A stretch of 64,000 nt of DNA from Chitinophagales bacterium. Lineage in GTDB: Bacteria > Bacteroidota > Bacteroidia > Chitinophagales > JADIYW01. The notes beneath the pieces were generated by a model. That model saw nothing but the letters and a program-made list of their open reading frames with translations, had not been told where the DNA came from and did not search any database. Both the position numbers and the translations under genes were made by a program. Positions 16,601 through 22,758 of the stretch are shown here, piece by piece. Positions within the stretch are counted from its first letter, which is position 1; each line of letters opens with the position of its first letter. Location: NCBI GenBank assembly GCA_020636535.1, contig JACJXT010000013.1, positions 186,001 through 250,000 of the forward strand. The letters run 5' to 3'.

Positions 16601-18016
16601 TGGTAAATCGTTACCAAACTCTCCTACTTGATATACTTGACCATTGACAGTATACTGCATTGCAATACCCAAGACTTCATCTGGTCGCAATTGTAAATTC
16701 AATGATATATAACCTAACTGTGGATTGAATGTATACTCTGACTCGCTTAACTTTCTAGCACCAACTTTTTCATAATCATCGATAGATTGAAAGCCGTTTG
16801 CTGTAAGGAAATTTATAGTTCTTGCTGGATCTCTAAATTGTTCTGAGTTTTGAGTTAGAATACTATATATATTATTTGATTTATTATCTGGATATGGATT
16901 GGCATTACCATTAATTACTGCTGGATTATATACATTATTGACATTATTTTCTCCTAAATCTGCGAAAGCAACTACTTCTCTTACATTGGTTGTTTGTCTT
17001 GTTTTATTGGTAACCCAAACTTCTAGTCTATTGATGACTACTTGTGAAGCTACAAAAGGTGTTTTGGCTAAGTTTTGCTCGTAAGTATCTCTAAAATAGT
17101 GTGATAAAAAGAAGTGCCTGTTTTCTTCGTACTCATCAGCTTTAATTTCGAAGTTTTTAGTTTGAGCACCATTTTCAACACGAATATTTTCGGTTTTAGA
17201 TTTTTGTTGCGACAAAATATTGGTGATGGTTAATCGACCGAATTGCAATTTAGTTTTAACACCAAATAAAGATTGTGGTCCACGAATTAATGCAGAACGC
17301 AAAGGCATAGACACATTACCAAATTCTAGTGACTTAATGATGTCGTCTTCTTTTCCTTCGTAAGCTAGTTTTAATTGATTATCGAAAGAAAAACCTGCTT
17401 GTGTATTGTAGTTGATGCCTAGTTTTAATTTATCGCCAATTGATGCTTGTAAACCTAGCTGAATATTCATATCAAAATCGAAATTGATATTTCTTCTTTG
17501 ATTTTCTAGCAACACTGGATTGTCTATTCGTTGTGAGTTAACGCCTACGGTAACTTCTACTGTTCCTTGTGGTTTTATTTCAATCTTTGTTCCACCAAAA
17601 CCTCTATCAAACAATTCTGGTCCTTGATACAAGAATGGTTGTTTAGATTTTCTTTCTGCCATATCAATAGCTCTTGACCTTTGAGAAAAATAATCTTCCT
17701 CTGACTTTTGCTTCATGTAAGCCATGTATTCATCAAAAGTCATGTAAGTTGGTGTTTTGTAGTAGTTGTCGCCAATTTTTTCGTACAAAACATATTTGCC
17801 TGTATTAAGATCGTATTTAACTTCTTGTGTAATTGCTTTTGGATCTTTTAAATCTAAATTGTTTTTATTAGAATTTTGATTGATAAAACTCTCGTTTCTG
17901 TCGTAAATTGGATATTTGAGCTGAATAGAGTCGTTGCTTTGAGCAAATGTGTTCAAGCAAAGTAAATAGCTACTTATAAGTATTAGTACTTTAATATGTT
18001 GAATGTAGTTTTTCAA
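10634..18016 (-). CDS. sprA: Type IX secretion outer-membrane translocon SprA
   Basis: At 2460 residues this matches SprA/Sov, the giant outer-membrane beta-barrel through which type IX secretion cargo crosses. It has an N-terminal signal peptide (ending TFAQS), the family segments near the start (FLYQGPELFDRGFGG; TVEVTVGVNSQRIDNP), and repeated amphipathic strands through to a C-terminal barrel ending FRFSLTP. The only usable start is a TTG at 18016. A highly charged, coiled-coil-like stretch at about residues 1899-1985, rich in Lys and Glu, interrupts the barrel pattern. ruvA precedes it by 14 nt. The giant sorting-domain proteins at 37-46 kb are likely cargo. Confidence 0.97.
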   Translation of the reverse strand: MKNYIQHIKVLILISSYLLCLNTFAQSNDSIQLKYPIYDRNESFINQNSNKNNLDLKDPKAITQEVKYDLNTGKYVLYEKIGDNYYKTPTYMTFDEYMAYMKQKSEEDYFSQRSRAIDMAERKSKQPFLYQGPELFDRGFGGTKIEIKPQGTVEVTVGVNSQRIDNPVLLENQRRNINFDFDMNIQLGLQASIGDKLKLGINYNTQAGFSFDNQLKLAYEGKEDDIIKSLEFGNVSMPLRSALIRGPQSLFGVKTKLQFGRLTITNILSQQKSKTENIRVENGAQTKNFEIKADEYEENRHFFLSHYFRDTYEQNLAKTPFVASQVVINRLEVWVTNKTRQTTNVREVVAFADLGENNVNNVYNPAVINGNANPYPDNKSNNIYSILTQNSEQFRDPARTINFLTANGFQSIDDYEKVGARKLSESEYTFNPQLGYISLNLQLRPDEVLGIAMQYTVNGQVYQVGEFGNDLPPLADSTASEDRVLALKMLKATSIRVQNPIWDLMMKNIYSLGAYNVSDEMFLFDIYYKDPGGGFKRYLPDAGAISGKQLIKVVGLDRLNTQGDPYPDGRFDFLPGITITPQNGKIIFPVLEPFGKTLSNAINDPSIAAKYAYQYLYDTTKVGAQQFPEFNRYVMKGSYRGVDNSTFRLPGAFNLPQGSVIVRAGGNVLTENVQYTVNYGIGEINIIDQGILNSGLPIDISFENNLLFGVVNKSLLGTRLDYAVSKNFNIGFTHLRLAEKPFTNKVNIGNDPVRNNVLGLDLNYQGESKGLTKFFNKITAQDLTSPSKIQVMAEVAKFIPGSSKAINIDDQGTVYLDDFEGASTVYDVRGSFLSWQLSSAPKGMPDIYGMEKFPEAKLSDSLSYGFNRAKTSWYTIDPIFYNSNNTNPLDGAAIQAARDNRYTRQYLENDIFQNKQNDLVTNPPIATLDVAYFPEERGSYNYDAAPSPYSSGVDANGKLKDPSTRWGGIMRTIETSDFEAVNVEYIQMWVLDPFQYPGADRKGNLYIQLGNISEDILKDSRKQYENGLPKPNGGTTVDTSAWGVTPSIPNAITNYFDADPDVVRAQDVGLDGLDDDKERDFYATYLSSLSSLLTPTALDEAIADPSSDNYVFPRDDIFGSSTDLVTRYSKFSLSQGNSSNNLNNSSVNGNSKTFPDNEDLNNDNTLNENDEYYQYRIAFDQDFLTSSNFVTDRVPVTYEANGGIDTAYWYQFKIPIKEFESRVGNISDFRSIRFMRMVMTDFEQPVVFRFAQIGLIRNQWRRYDFSLLSSGEQVTNDNFDDTEFNVVSVNVEENSSRSPIPYAVPPGINREQNVNGVNNALQNEQSLALQICKLNDGDARAIYKVSDLDLRNYKRIKLFTHVENFVGGEGSAYPVNDNDLSVFIRIGADFTENYYEYELPLQVTPPGNYNPNSDADRAIIWPDSNELNIVIDSLTKIKEQRNKDNVNILVPYRVTNANKSTITVIGNPDIGNASLIMIGVRNPRRQEGVNAEYDDGLPKCAEVWINELRLSGLDETSGWAALGRVDFQLGNLGNITMSGNMHTIGYGDLEQRVDERYRDNYYQVDVAANLNLGNLLPEKAGLQIPVYAQYSQAVSTPQYDPYEFDTKLKHKFDEINADSDLSKSEKKDKIDSIKNVVQEVTTIKSVNVTNLQKVRTNAEKTARVYDVENFSFSYAYTQTEKQSPILEYETITRHRGSVGYNFSPKSVIWQPFKSIKNNSQYLKFIKEFNLNLKPNALAFRTDLNRQFGETKIRDIGDDGLVIDPTFDKYFTWDRFWSIKYNITKSINVDFTANNASRIDEPYGKLDTKEKRDSMWGNFLKFGRPINYNHIFNASYNLPLKSIPFLDWITVRTRYGATYDWTAASLVVPELGSMAQNSMDYQINAEVNFQELYKKANFLKPYANNQPKKSKEDYQQQLENHLKKEEDFKTKMYNKEQDIEKKIQEIEAAKIDTNFTKDDIDKLVDEKKKLKNDYRSLKMSKRNMTAPANPKLDAVLRPLMMIQRASLSFDRNYTTVLPGLMPAPLLFGQNFSQRAPGGAFLFGAQKDTNWLNTIASKGWISGDTTLNYQFIQTKQKAFNLRVSLEPFRDFRVEVSMQKTQGETYTEFFKKLSADGDYQHLTPQVNGNYSISFLMFRTLFGKIDDNNFSKAFRSFETLRTEYSQKFGDRNPNSTGIYINDSISLPNYAEGYGPYSQDVLLPALLAAYTGKNPDKVKLNPLKAFPLPNWRLTYNGIAKTSWGKKLFTSFNIKHGYNSTFSIGSYITNLNYIGTPGYFNEELYYVPENLDSLSGNYYALYAIPQITITEQLSPLIGVDITWKNTLITNFEFKKARTVGLSMLDYRLSENLTTEITASLGYKIANFKVPFKIKGKKITLDNDINLRADFSIRNDKTIAYKLDQNIAEPVNGQKTITLSTTMDYVVNQKLNVRVFYDFRRITPAVMSSYPSRTHRGGITFRFSLTP

Positions 18017-18030
18017 AACAAATAGTAAAA

Positions 18031-18621
18031 TTATAAATTTTTTAGTGATTGTTTGATTAAACTTTCTACAGAAGTAATATTTTCTTGCTTTAAAGCTAAT
18101 TGTATTGCTTTTTCTGCCTTGTTTTTTTGAAAACCAAGCATATTTAGTGCCGCTAGTGCTTCATCTACAATTGGTAAGTTATTATTTTGTGTACTAGAAG
18201 TTCCATCTGAAGTGAGATTACTTTTTTGCATTTTATCTTTTAATTCAATAATTACTTTTTGAGCAGATTTTGGTCCTACTCCTTTTACTGATTGAATTAA
18301 ACGCACATCGTTATTAATTATTGCCTGATGTAGCTCTTGTGTAGTTAAAGACGAGAGCATGAGTCGTGCAGTATTTGGTCCTATGCCAGAGACCGTAATT
18401 AAATGATTAAACATAATTTTTTCATCTTCATTAAAAAATCCAAATAAAGATAAATTATCTTCTCTTACAATTTGCTGAATAAATAATTTAACTTCATGTA
18501 GATTTTCTATATAGGCATAAGTGTTTAAAGATATGTTGATAGAATAAGCAATTCCGTTGCATTCTAAGTAGACTAAAGTTGGTGTTTTGTAGGTTAATTT
18601 TCCATTAATATATGCATACAT
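18031..18621 (-). CDS. ruvA: Holliday junction DNA helicase subunit RuvA
   Basis: RuvA tetramers bind Holliday junctions and direct RuvB. The 196-residue protein shows the N-terminal OB-fold (MYAYINGKLTYKTPTLVYLECNG pattern, start at the ATG at 18621), the tandem helix-hairpin-helix motifs (VSGIGPNTARLMLS near 78-91; VKGVGPKSAQKVI near 113-125) and the C-terminal three-helix RuvB-binding domain after a Ser/Thr/Asn linker. It sits between mltD-like (7 nt) and sprA (14 nt); ruvA next to sprA is a familiar arrangement in Bacteroidota. Confidence 0.96.
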   Translation of the reverse strand: MYAYINGKLTYKTPTLVYLECNGIAYSINISLNTYAYIENLHEVKLFIQQIVREDNLSLFGFFNEDEKIMFNHLITVSGIGPNTARLMLSSLTTQELHQAIINNDVRLIQSVKGVGPKSAQKVIIELKDKMQKSNLTSDGTSSTQNNNLPIVDEALAALNMLGFQKNKAEKAIQLALKQENITSVESLIKQSLKNL

Positions 18622-18628
18622 AATTTAT

Positions 18629-20467
18629 CTAGTTACATGGTATTTGGCGAACTTTAATTTTTTGTCCTGGTTTTAATGTTGGTGTTGTAGTAAAATTATT
18701 CCATTTTTTTAGATCTTGTACAGTAACATCATCATATTTTTGAGCAATGAGCCATAAGTTTTCTCCAGCTTTAATAGCATAGTACTCGTAGCAAGTTTTA
18801 GCTTTAATGTATTTTTTAGGATTTAATACACTAATGCTATCATTTTGTTCTTTTGATGTTTGCAATGCCTCTTTTTCTTCTGTAGTTATCATTTTAGCTG
18901 AAATAATACTTTTTAAACGGTTGGAAAGGTAGTTAAACTTAGCAAAACTATTGTAATCGTTTTTGTGTATATAAATAATTAACTCTTGGTTAACATCAAT
19001 AAAAGTTCCGTTGATGTTGTTCCAGCGTTTAATATCTTTTACTTTGCAATGAAACCACTCTGCAATAAAACCTAAATTATCGCCACTTTTAACAGTATAA
19101 ACAATTACCTGATAATTGTCGTCATTTTCTTTTTCAATTTCAGGCACTTTTATTTTTACCTTTTCTGGTGTACTCTGAATGGTTGTTGTTTTTTGTTTGC
19201 TAGTATTTGGTTTGGTTTTAGAAACAATTGGTGGTGCAACAACTGGCGTAGTAGTTTTAGTTTTTTCTTTTTGAGTATTGTCTGCTATGGTTTCTTTTTC
19301 TTTCTTGTCTTTCTTGCTAGATTTATCTTTTTTATTTTTTGTTTTAGTTACTACTGGAATATCTTCTGCTTTAACCAATGCTTCTTCTTTTTTCTTGGTT
19401 TTAGATTTTGGCTTTGACACTGGTTCTACATTACTACTACTGGTACTAACAGCAGATTTTGGAATAACTACTACTGGTGTTGATAGTTTTTCATCTACAA
19501 TAGCCACATCAGCAGCTGTATATAAAGAATCTTGATAAGCATTAAATGCCACCCATTTATCTACTGGTAAATTTAAAGTAAATCCTTTTGGAATAATTGT
19601 AGTGAGCAAAGATGGATTTTCATCACGAATTACATCAACAGGAATATTTAGTATTTTATTTAAATCGTACACCGACATTTTATCTTTGAGTGTAATGCGT
19701 TCAGTTTGTTCAAAATCATAATACTCTGGAGAAATACCATATTTATTAGCATATTTCATAGCATAAATAATAGCAATAAACGATGGTACATATCCTTGTG
19801 TTTCTTTAGGCAAATAAGGTTTTATTTTCCAAAAATCTTTAGAACCACCTGCTTTTGCAATGGCTTTATTTACATTACCTGGACCACAATTATAAGATGC
19901 AATAGCCAAGTGCCAATTGCCATAAATATTGTACATTTTCTTTAGATAAGCACAAGCAGCTTCACAACTTTTATATGGATCTTTTCTTTCATCTACTCTT
20001 TTGTTAATAGATAATTTATATTGCAAAGCCGTACCATACATAAACTGCCACAATCCAGTAGCTCCAACATACGATCGTGCATAAGGATTTAATGCAGACT
20101 CAACCACTGCAAGATATTTAATTTCTTCTGGCATTCCGTTTTGAGCCAAAATAGACTCGAAGATTGGAAAAAATTTGGTAGAACGCCCTAGTACTTTAGA
20201 TACATGTGTTTTTCTTGTAACATAATAATCGATGTATTTTTGTACATGTTTATTATAATCTAAAGGAACAGTTCTTTGGATTTTTTTTAAACGCACACTT
20301 ACTTGAGCACTTAAGACAGCTGGATCTGGATCATCTTTAAATAATTGTTCTTCTGTAGGAATTTTTAAATCGTTTGGATTGTCTTTCCACTGACCTGGAC
20401 CAATTTGTGCATACATGGCATTACACAAAAAAACTATATATATAGATAAAATTAATTTCTTGAGCAT
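18629..20467 (-). CDS. mltD: MltD-like lytic transglycosylase with LysM domains
   Basis: A periplasmic enzyme that cleaves peptidoglycan glycan strands. I start it at the ATG at 20467, giving a signal peptide ending NAMYAQ; a GTG four codons upstream is possible. The SLT domain (about residues 75-250) has the catalytic Glu in VVESALNPYARS and the GATGLWQFM motif. A low-complexity Lys/Thr/Ser linker (about 340-440) leads to two C-terminal LysM domains (VKSGDNLGFIAEWF and IKAGENLWLIAQKY) that bind peptidoglycan; a degenerate LysM-like segment precedes the linker. First gene of the run mltD-ruvA-sprA-lipoprotein, so wall remodelling may be co-expressed with the secretion pore. Confidence 0.92.
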   Translation of the reverse strand: MLKKLILSIYIVFLCNAMYAQIGPGQWKDNPNDLKIPTEEQLFKDDPDPAVLSAQVSVRLKKIQRTVPLDYNKHVQKYIDYYVTRKTHVSKVLGRSTKFFPIFESILAQNGMPEEIKYLAVVESALNPYARSYVGATGLWQFMYGTALQYKLSINKRVDERKDPYKSCEAACAYLKKMYNIYGNWHLAIASYNCGPGNVNKAIAKAGGSKDFWKIKPYLPKETQGYVPSFIAIIYAMKYANKYGISPEYYDFEQTERITLKDKMSVYDLNKILNIPVDVIRDENPSLLTTIIPKGFTLNLPVDKWVAFNAYQDSLYTAADVAIVDEKLSTPVVVIPKSAVSTSSSNVEPVSKPKSKTKKKEEALVKAEDIPVVTKTKNKKDKSSKKDKKEKETIADNTQKEKTKTTTPVVAPPIVSKTKPNTSKQKTTTIQSTPEKVKIKVPEIEKENDDNYQVIVYTVKSGDNLGFIAEWFHCKVKDIKRWNNINGTFIDVNQELIIYIHKNDYNSFAKFNYLSNRLKSIISAKMITTEEKEALQTSKEQNDSISVLNPKKYIKAKTCYEYYAIKAGENLWLIAQKYDDVTVQDLKKWNNFTTTPTLKPGQKIKVRQIPCN

Positions 20468-20649
20468 ATTATTCAACACCTCGCAAATTAAATAAATTAA
20501 TTCCGACTTTTTGCCTTGTTAAGAAAAATTTAGATTATTTATTTATATGCTAGTTTAACTCCAGTTAATATATTGCGTATATTTGAGTATTAGGTATCAG
20601 TTTAAGCACTAACACCATTGAATAGAGTTATATAATAATACAATCAACA

Positions 20650-21108
20650 ATGCAAAAAATACAATATAAAAAAGCAATTAATGCGTCAGCTCAAAAAGTA
20701 TATGAAACGATGCTAGGATTAAAAGACAAAACTACTTACGAATATTGGACAGCAACTTTCAATCCTACTTCTACTTATGAAGGTAGTTGGAACAAAGGAA
20801 GCAAAATTCTTTTTGTAGGAATGGATGAGAATGGTAAAAAAGGTGGAATGGTTTCTGAAATTGTAGCACATGAACCTGCCAATTTTGTTTCTATTCGCCA
20901 TTATGGTTTTTTAGATGGCGATACTGAAATTACTACAGGAGAACAAGTAGAAAAATGGGCAAGCGGACATGAAAATTATAGTTTTGAGGAAGAGCATAAT
21001 ATTACAACTGTAACCGTAGAAATGGATGTTATTGATGAATATTTAGATTACTTCAATAACACTTATCCAAAAGCATTGGATAAACTAAAAGAAATTGCGG
21101 AACGGTAA
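20650..21108 (+). CDS. SRPBCC (START-like) domain protein
   Basis: A 152-residue single-domain protein that begins with the pattern of AHSA1/SRPBCC proteins (YKKAINASAQKVYETMLGL) and has the ISEIVAHEP-like strand (MVSEIVAHEPANFVSIRHYG) and a long C-terminal helix. Such proteins form a hydrophobic ligand pocket; the ligand here is unknown. No signal peptide. It stands alone between the divergent mltD-like gene and the convergent acetyltransferase. Confidence 0.75.
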   Translation: MQKIQYKKAINASAQKVYETMLGLKDKTTYEYWTATFNPTSTYEGSWNKGSKILFVGMDENGKKGGMVSEIVAHEPANFVSIRHYGFLDGDTEITTGEQVEKWASGHENYSFEEEHNITTVTVEMDVIDEYLDYFNNTYPKALDKLKEIAER

Positions 21109-21158
21109 ACAATAATATTAATTGACTATATATAAAAACACATAATGATTTTATAAAA

Positions 21159-21629
21159 TTATTCTTTCTCCATTTTAATATGTGGTAATTGGTCTTCTAA
21201 GTATGCTTGTCCTACTGTTTTAAAACCGTATTGACTATAAAATGGTACTAAATAAGTTTGAGCACTTATGGTTATTGTTTCATTTGGATATAATGCTTGT
21301 ATTTGTTGCATGATTTCATTCATCAACACATACCCTAAACCTTTGTTTCTAAATTGATTAGCAGTACACAATCGACCAAAAGAGACTGCATTTTTGTAAC
21401 TAATTCCTTTTGGAACAATCCTAGCATATCCTAATAAAATATCTTCTTGAAAATACATCAAATGATAACAGTGTTGATCTTTGTCGTCAATATCTATATA
21501 CAAACAGTTTTGTTCTATCTGAAAAACGGCTTCACGCAATTGAAGCATAGCATAGATTTCTTTAGCAGATAATTCATTAAAATGCTTAATAATAAATTTC
21601 TCTGTATTATTCTCCGAAATATTCGGCAT
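21159..21629 (-). CDS. GNAT N-acetyltransferase, ElaA type
   Basis: A 156-residue GNAT-fold enzyme. The ElaA pattern is clear: LSAKEIYAMLQLREAVFQIEQ at the start, DIDDKDQHCYHL, then the acetyl-CoA-binding R/QxxGxG/A-like segment QFRNKGLGYVLM (about residues 107-118) preceded by SFGRLCTA. The acceptor substrate of ElaA proteins is not established. Its first 23 bases overlap the end of the PTPS-family gene, so the two are translationally coupled. Confidence 0.88.
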   Translation of the reverse strand: MPNISENNTEKFIIKHFNELSAKEIYAMLQLREAVFQIEQNCLYIDIDDKDQHCYHLMYFQEDILLGYARIVPKGISYKNAVSFGRLCTANQFRNKGLGYVLMNEIMQQIQALYPNETITISAQTYLVPFYSQYGFKTVGQAYLEDQLPHIKMEKE

Positions 21630-22017
21630 AAATATTTTCTGTTTCGTATAGTTTAATAGCGTGTAGCTTACACTCTGTAATATGTGGTTCTAATTGTTGC
21701 CAAATTAAAATAGCTAAATTTTCAGTTGATGGAAACACATCTTCAGGAATAAACTCGACATCTAAGTTAAGATTTTTGTGATCTAATTTCTCAATCACTT
21801 CTTTTTGAATAATTTGACTTAATTCCTTAATGTTCATTATAAAACCTGTGTCTTTACTAGGTGTTCCTTTTACAGTAACAAACAAGGCATAATTGTGTCC
21901 ATGCCAATTTTTGTTAGCACATTTACCAAAAACAAGTTTGTTTTGCTCTGCACTCCAATTTGGATTATATAATTTATGTGCAGCATTAAATGTTTCTCTC
22001 CTAGTAATATAAACCAC
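21607..22017 (-). CDS. 6-pyruvoyl/6-carboxytetrahydropterin synthase family enzyme
   Basis: A 136-residue T-fold enzyme acting on dihydroneopterin triphosphate. Zinc ligands are H14, H39 and H41; the catalytic Cys is C33. The spacing C-x5-HGH (CANKNWHGH) is the one associated with 6-pyruvoyl-tetrahydropterin synthases, whereas QueD of queuosine synthesis usually has C-x3-HGH, so the product may be a tetrahydrobiopterin precursor rather than a queuosine one; not decidable from the sequence. The only usable start is a GTG at 22017, four bases after a TAATTTTG box. Downstream gene: ElaA-like, overlapping by 23 bp. Confidence 0.9.
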   Translation of the reverse strand: MVYITRRETFNAAHKLYNPNWSAEQNKLVFGKCANKNWHGHNYALFVTVKGTPSKDTGFIMNIKELSQIIQKEVIEKLDHKNLNLDVEFIPEDVFPSTENLAILIWQQLEPHITECKLHAIKLYETENIYAEYFGE

Positions 22018-22021
22018 AACA

Positions 22022-22029
22022 CAAAATTA
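22022..22029 (-). promoter_or_regulatory. -7 box (TAATTTTG) four bases before the GTG of the PTPS gene
   Basis: An exact TAnnTTTG match on the minus strand ends at 22022, leaving TGTT before the GTG at 22017. Transcription would start at or one base before the initiation codon. No -33 TTTG is evident at standard spacing. Confidence 0.45.
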
Positions 22030-22074
22030 AGTGATAATTGCCAATACTATTATTATATTTAGATAAATTTTTTG

Positions 22075-22746
22075 ATGAAGATTACTTTAGTGTTTGCTAC
22101 AAAATTAGAAGCAGTTGCTTTTATTAATCATTTTGATTTAAAACCACACCAATCGTATAATAATTTATATGTGAATGGTGATTTGCATTTATTAATTACT
22201 GGAATTGGTATGCTACAAACGGCTACTCATTTAATGCATTATGCCTTACATTTTAATAGCAATTTTTATTTTAACTTAGGAATTGCTGGTGCTTTTAATA
22301 GAACTATAGCGTTAACAGAAGTGGTACAAGTTAACTCAGAAACCTATGGCGATTTTGGCGTAGAAAACGACGAAGAATTTGAAGATTTTTTTGAAATGGG
22401 TTTCTTAGAACAATCGACTGATGTGTTTAGTTATGGTTTGTGTAGACCAATTATTGATAAAATACATGAAAAAATTGCTTTAAGAAAAGTAAGTTCTATT
22501 ACTGTAAATAAAGTACATGGCAACGAAAAAAATATTGCTATTATTCAAGAAAAATACAAAGCAGATATTGAAAATATGGAAGGTTTGGCTTTCTACTATG
22601 TTTTAAATGTTATGCAAAAACCAAGTATAGAAATTCGGTCGATTTCTAATTATGTAGAAAAACGCAATAAAAATAACTGGAAGATTAAGGAAGCTATTGA
22701 TACTTTATTGCTGGCTTTTTTAGAAATTTATACTAATATAAAATAA
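22075..22746 (+). CDS. mqnB: Futalosine hydrolase (menaquinone synthesis)
   Basis: MqnB cleaves futalosine to dehypoxanthine futalosine in the futalosine pathway to menaquinone. The 223-residue protein has the nucleoside-phosphorylase fold with ITGIGMLQTATHL, NLGIAGAF, DIENMEG (ribose-binding Met-Glu) and the family end motif SISNYVEKRN followed by W. I prefer the ATG at 22075 to the TTG just before it. It is divergent from the PTPS gene. Its presence indicates that this organism uses the futalosine route rather than the MenFDHCEB route. Confidence 0.93.
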   Translation: MKITLVFATKLEAVAFINHFDLKPHQSYNNLYVNGDLHLLITGIGMLQTATHLMHYALHFNSNFYFNLGIAGAFNRTIALTEVVQVNSETYGDFGVENDEEFEDFFEMGFLEQSTDVFSYGLCRPIIDKIHEKIALRKVSSITVNKVHGNEKNIAIIQEKYKADIENMEGLAFYYVLNVMQKPSIEIRSISNYVEKRNKNNWKIKEAIDTLLLAFLEIYTNIK

Positions 22747-22758
22747 TAAAAATATACT

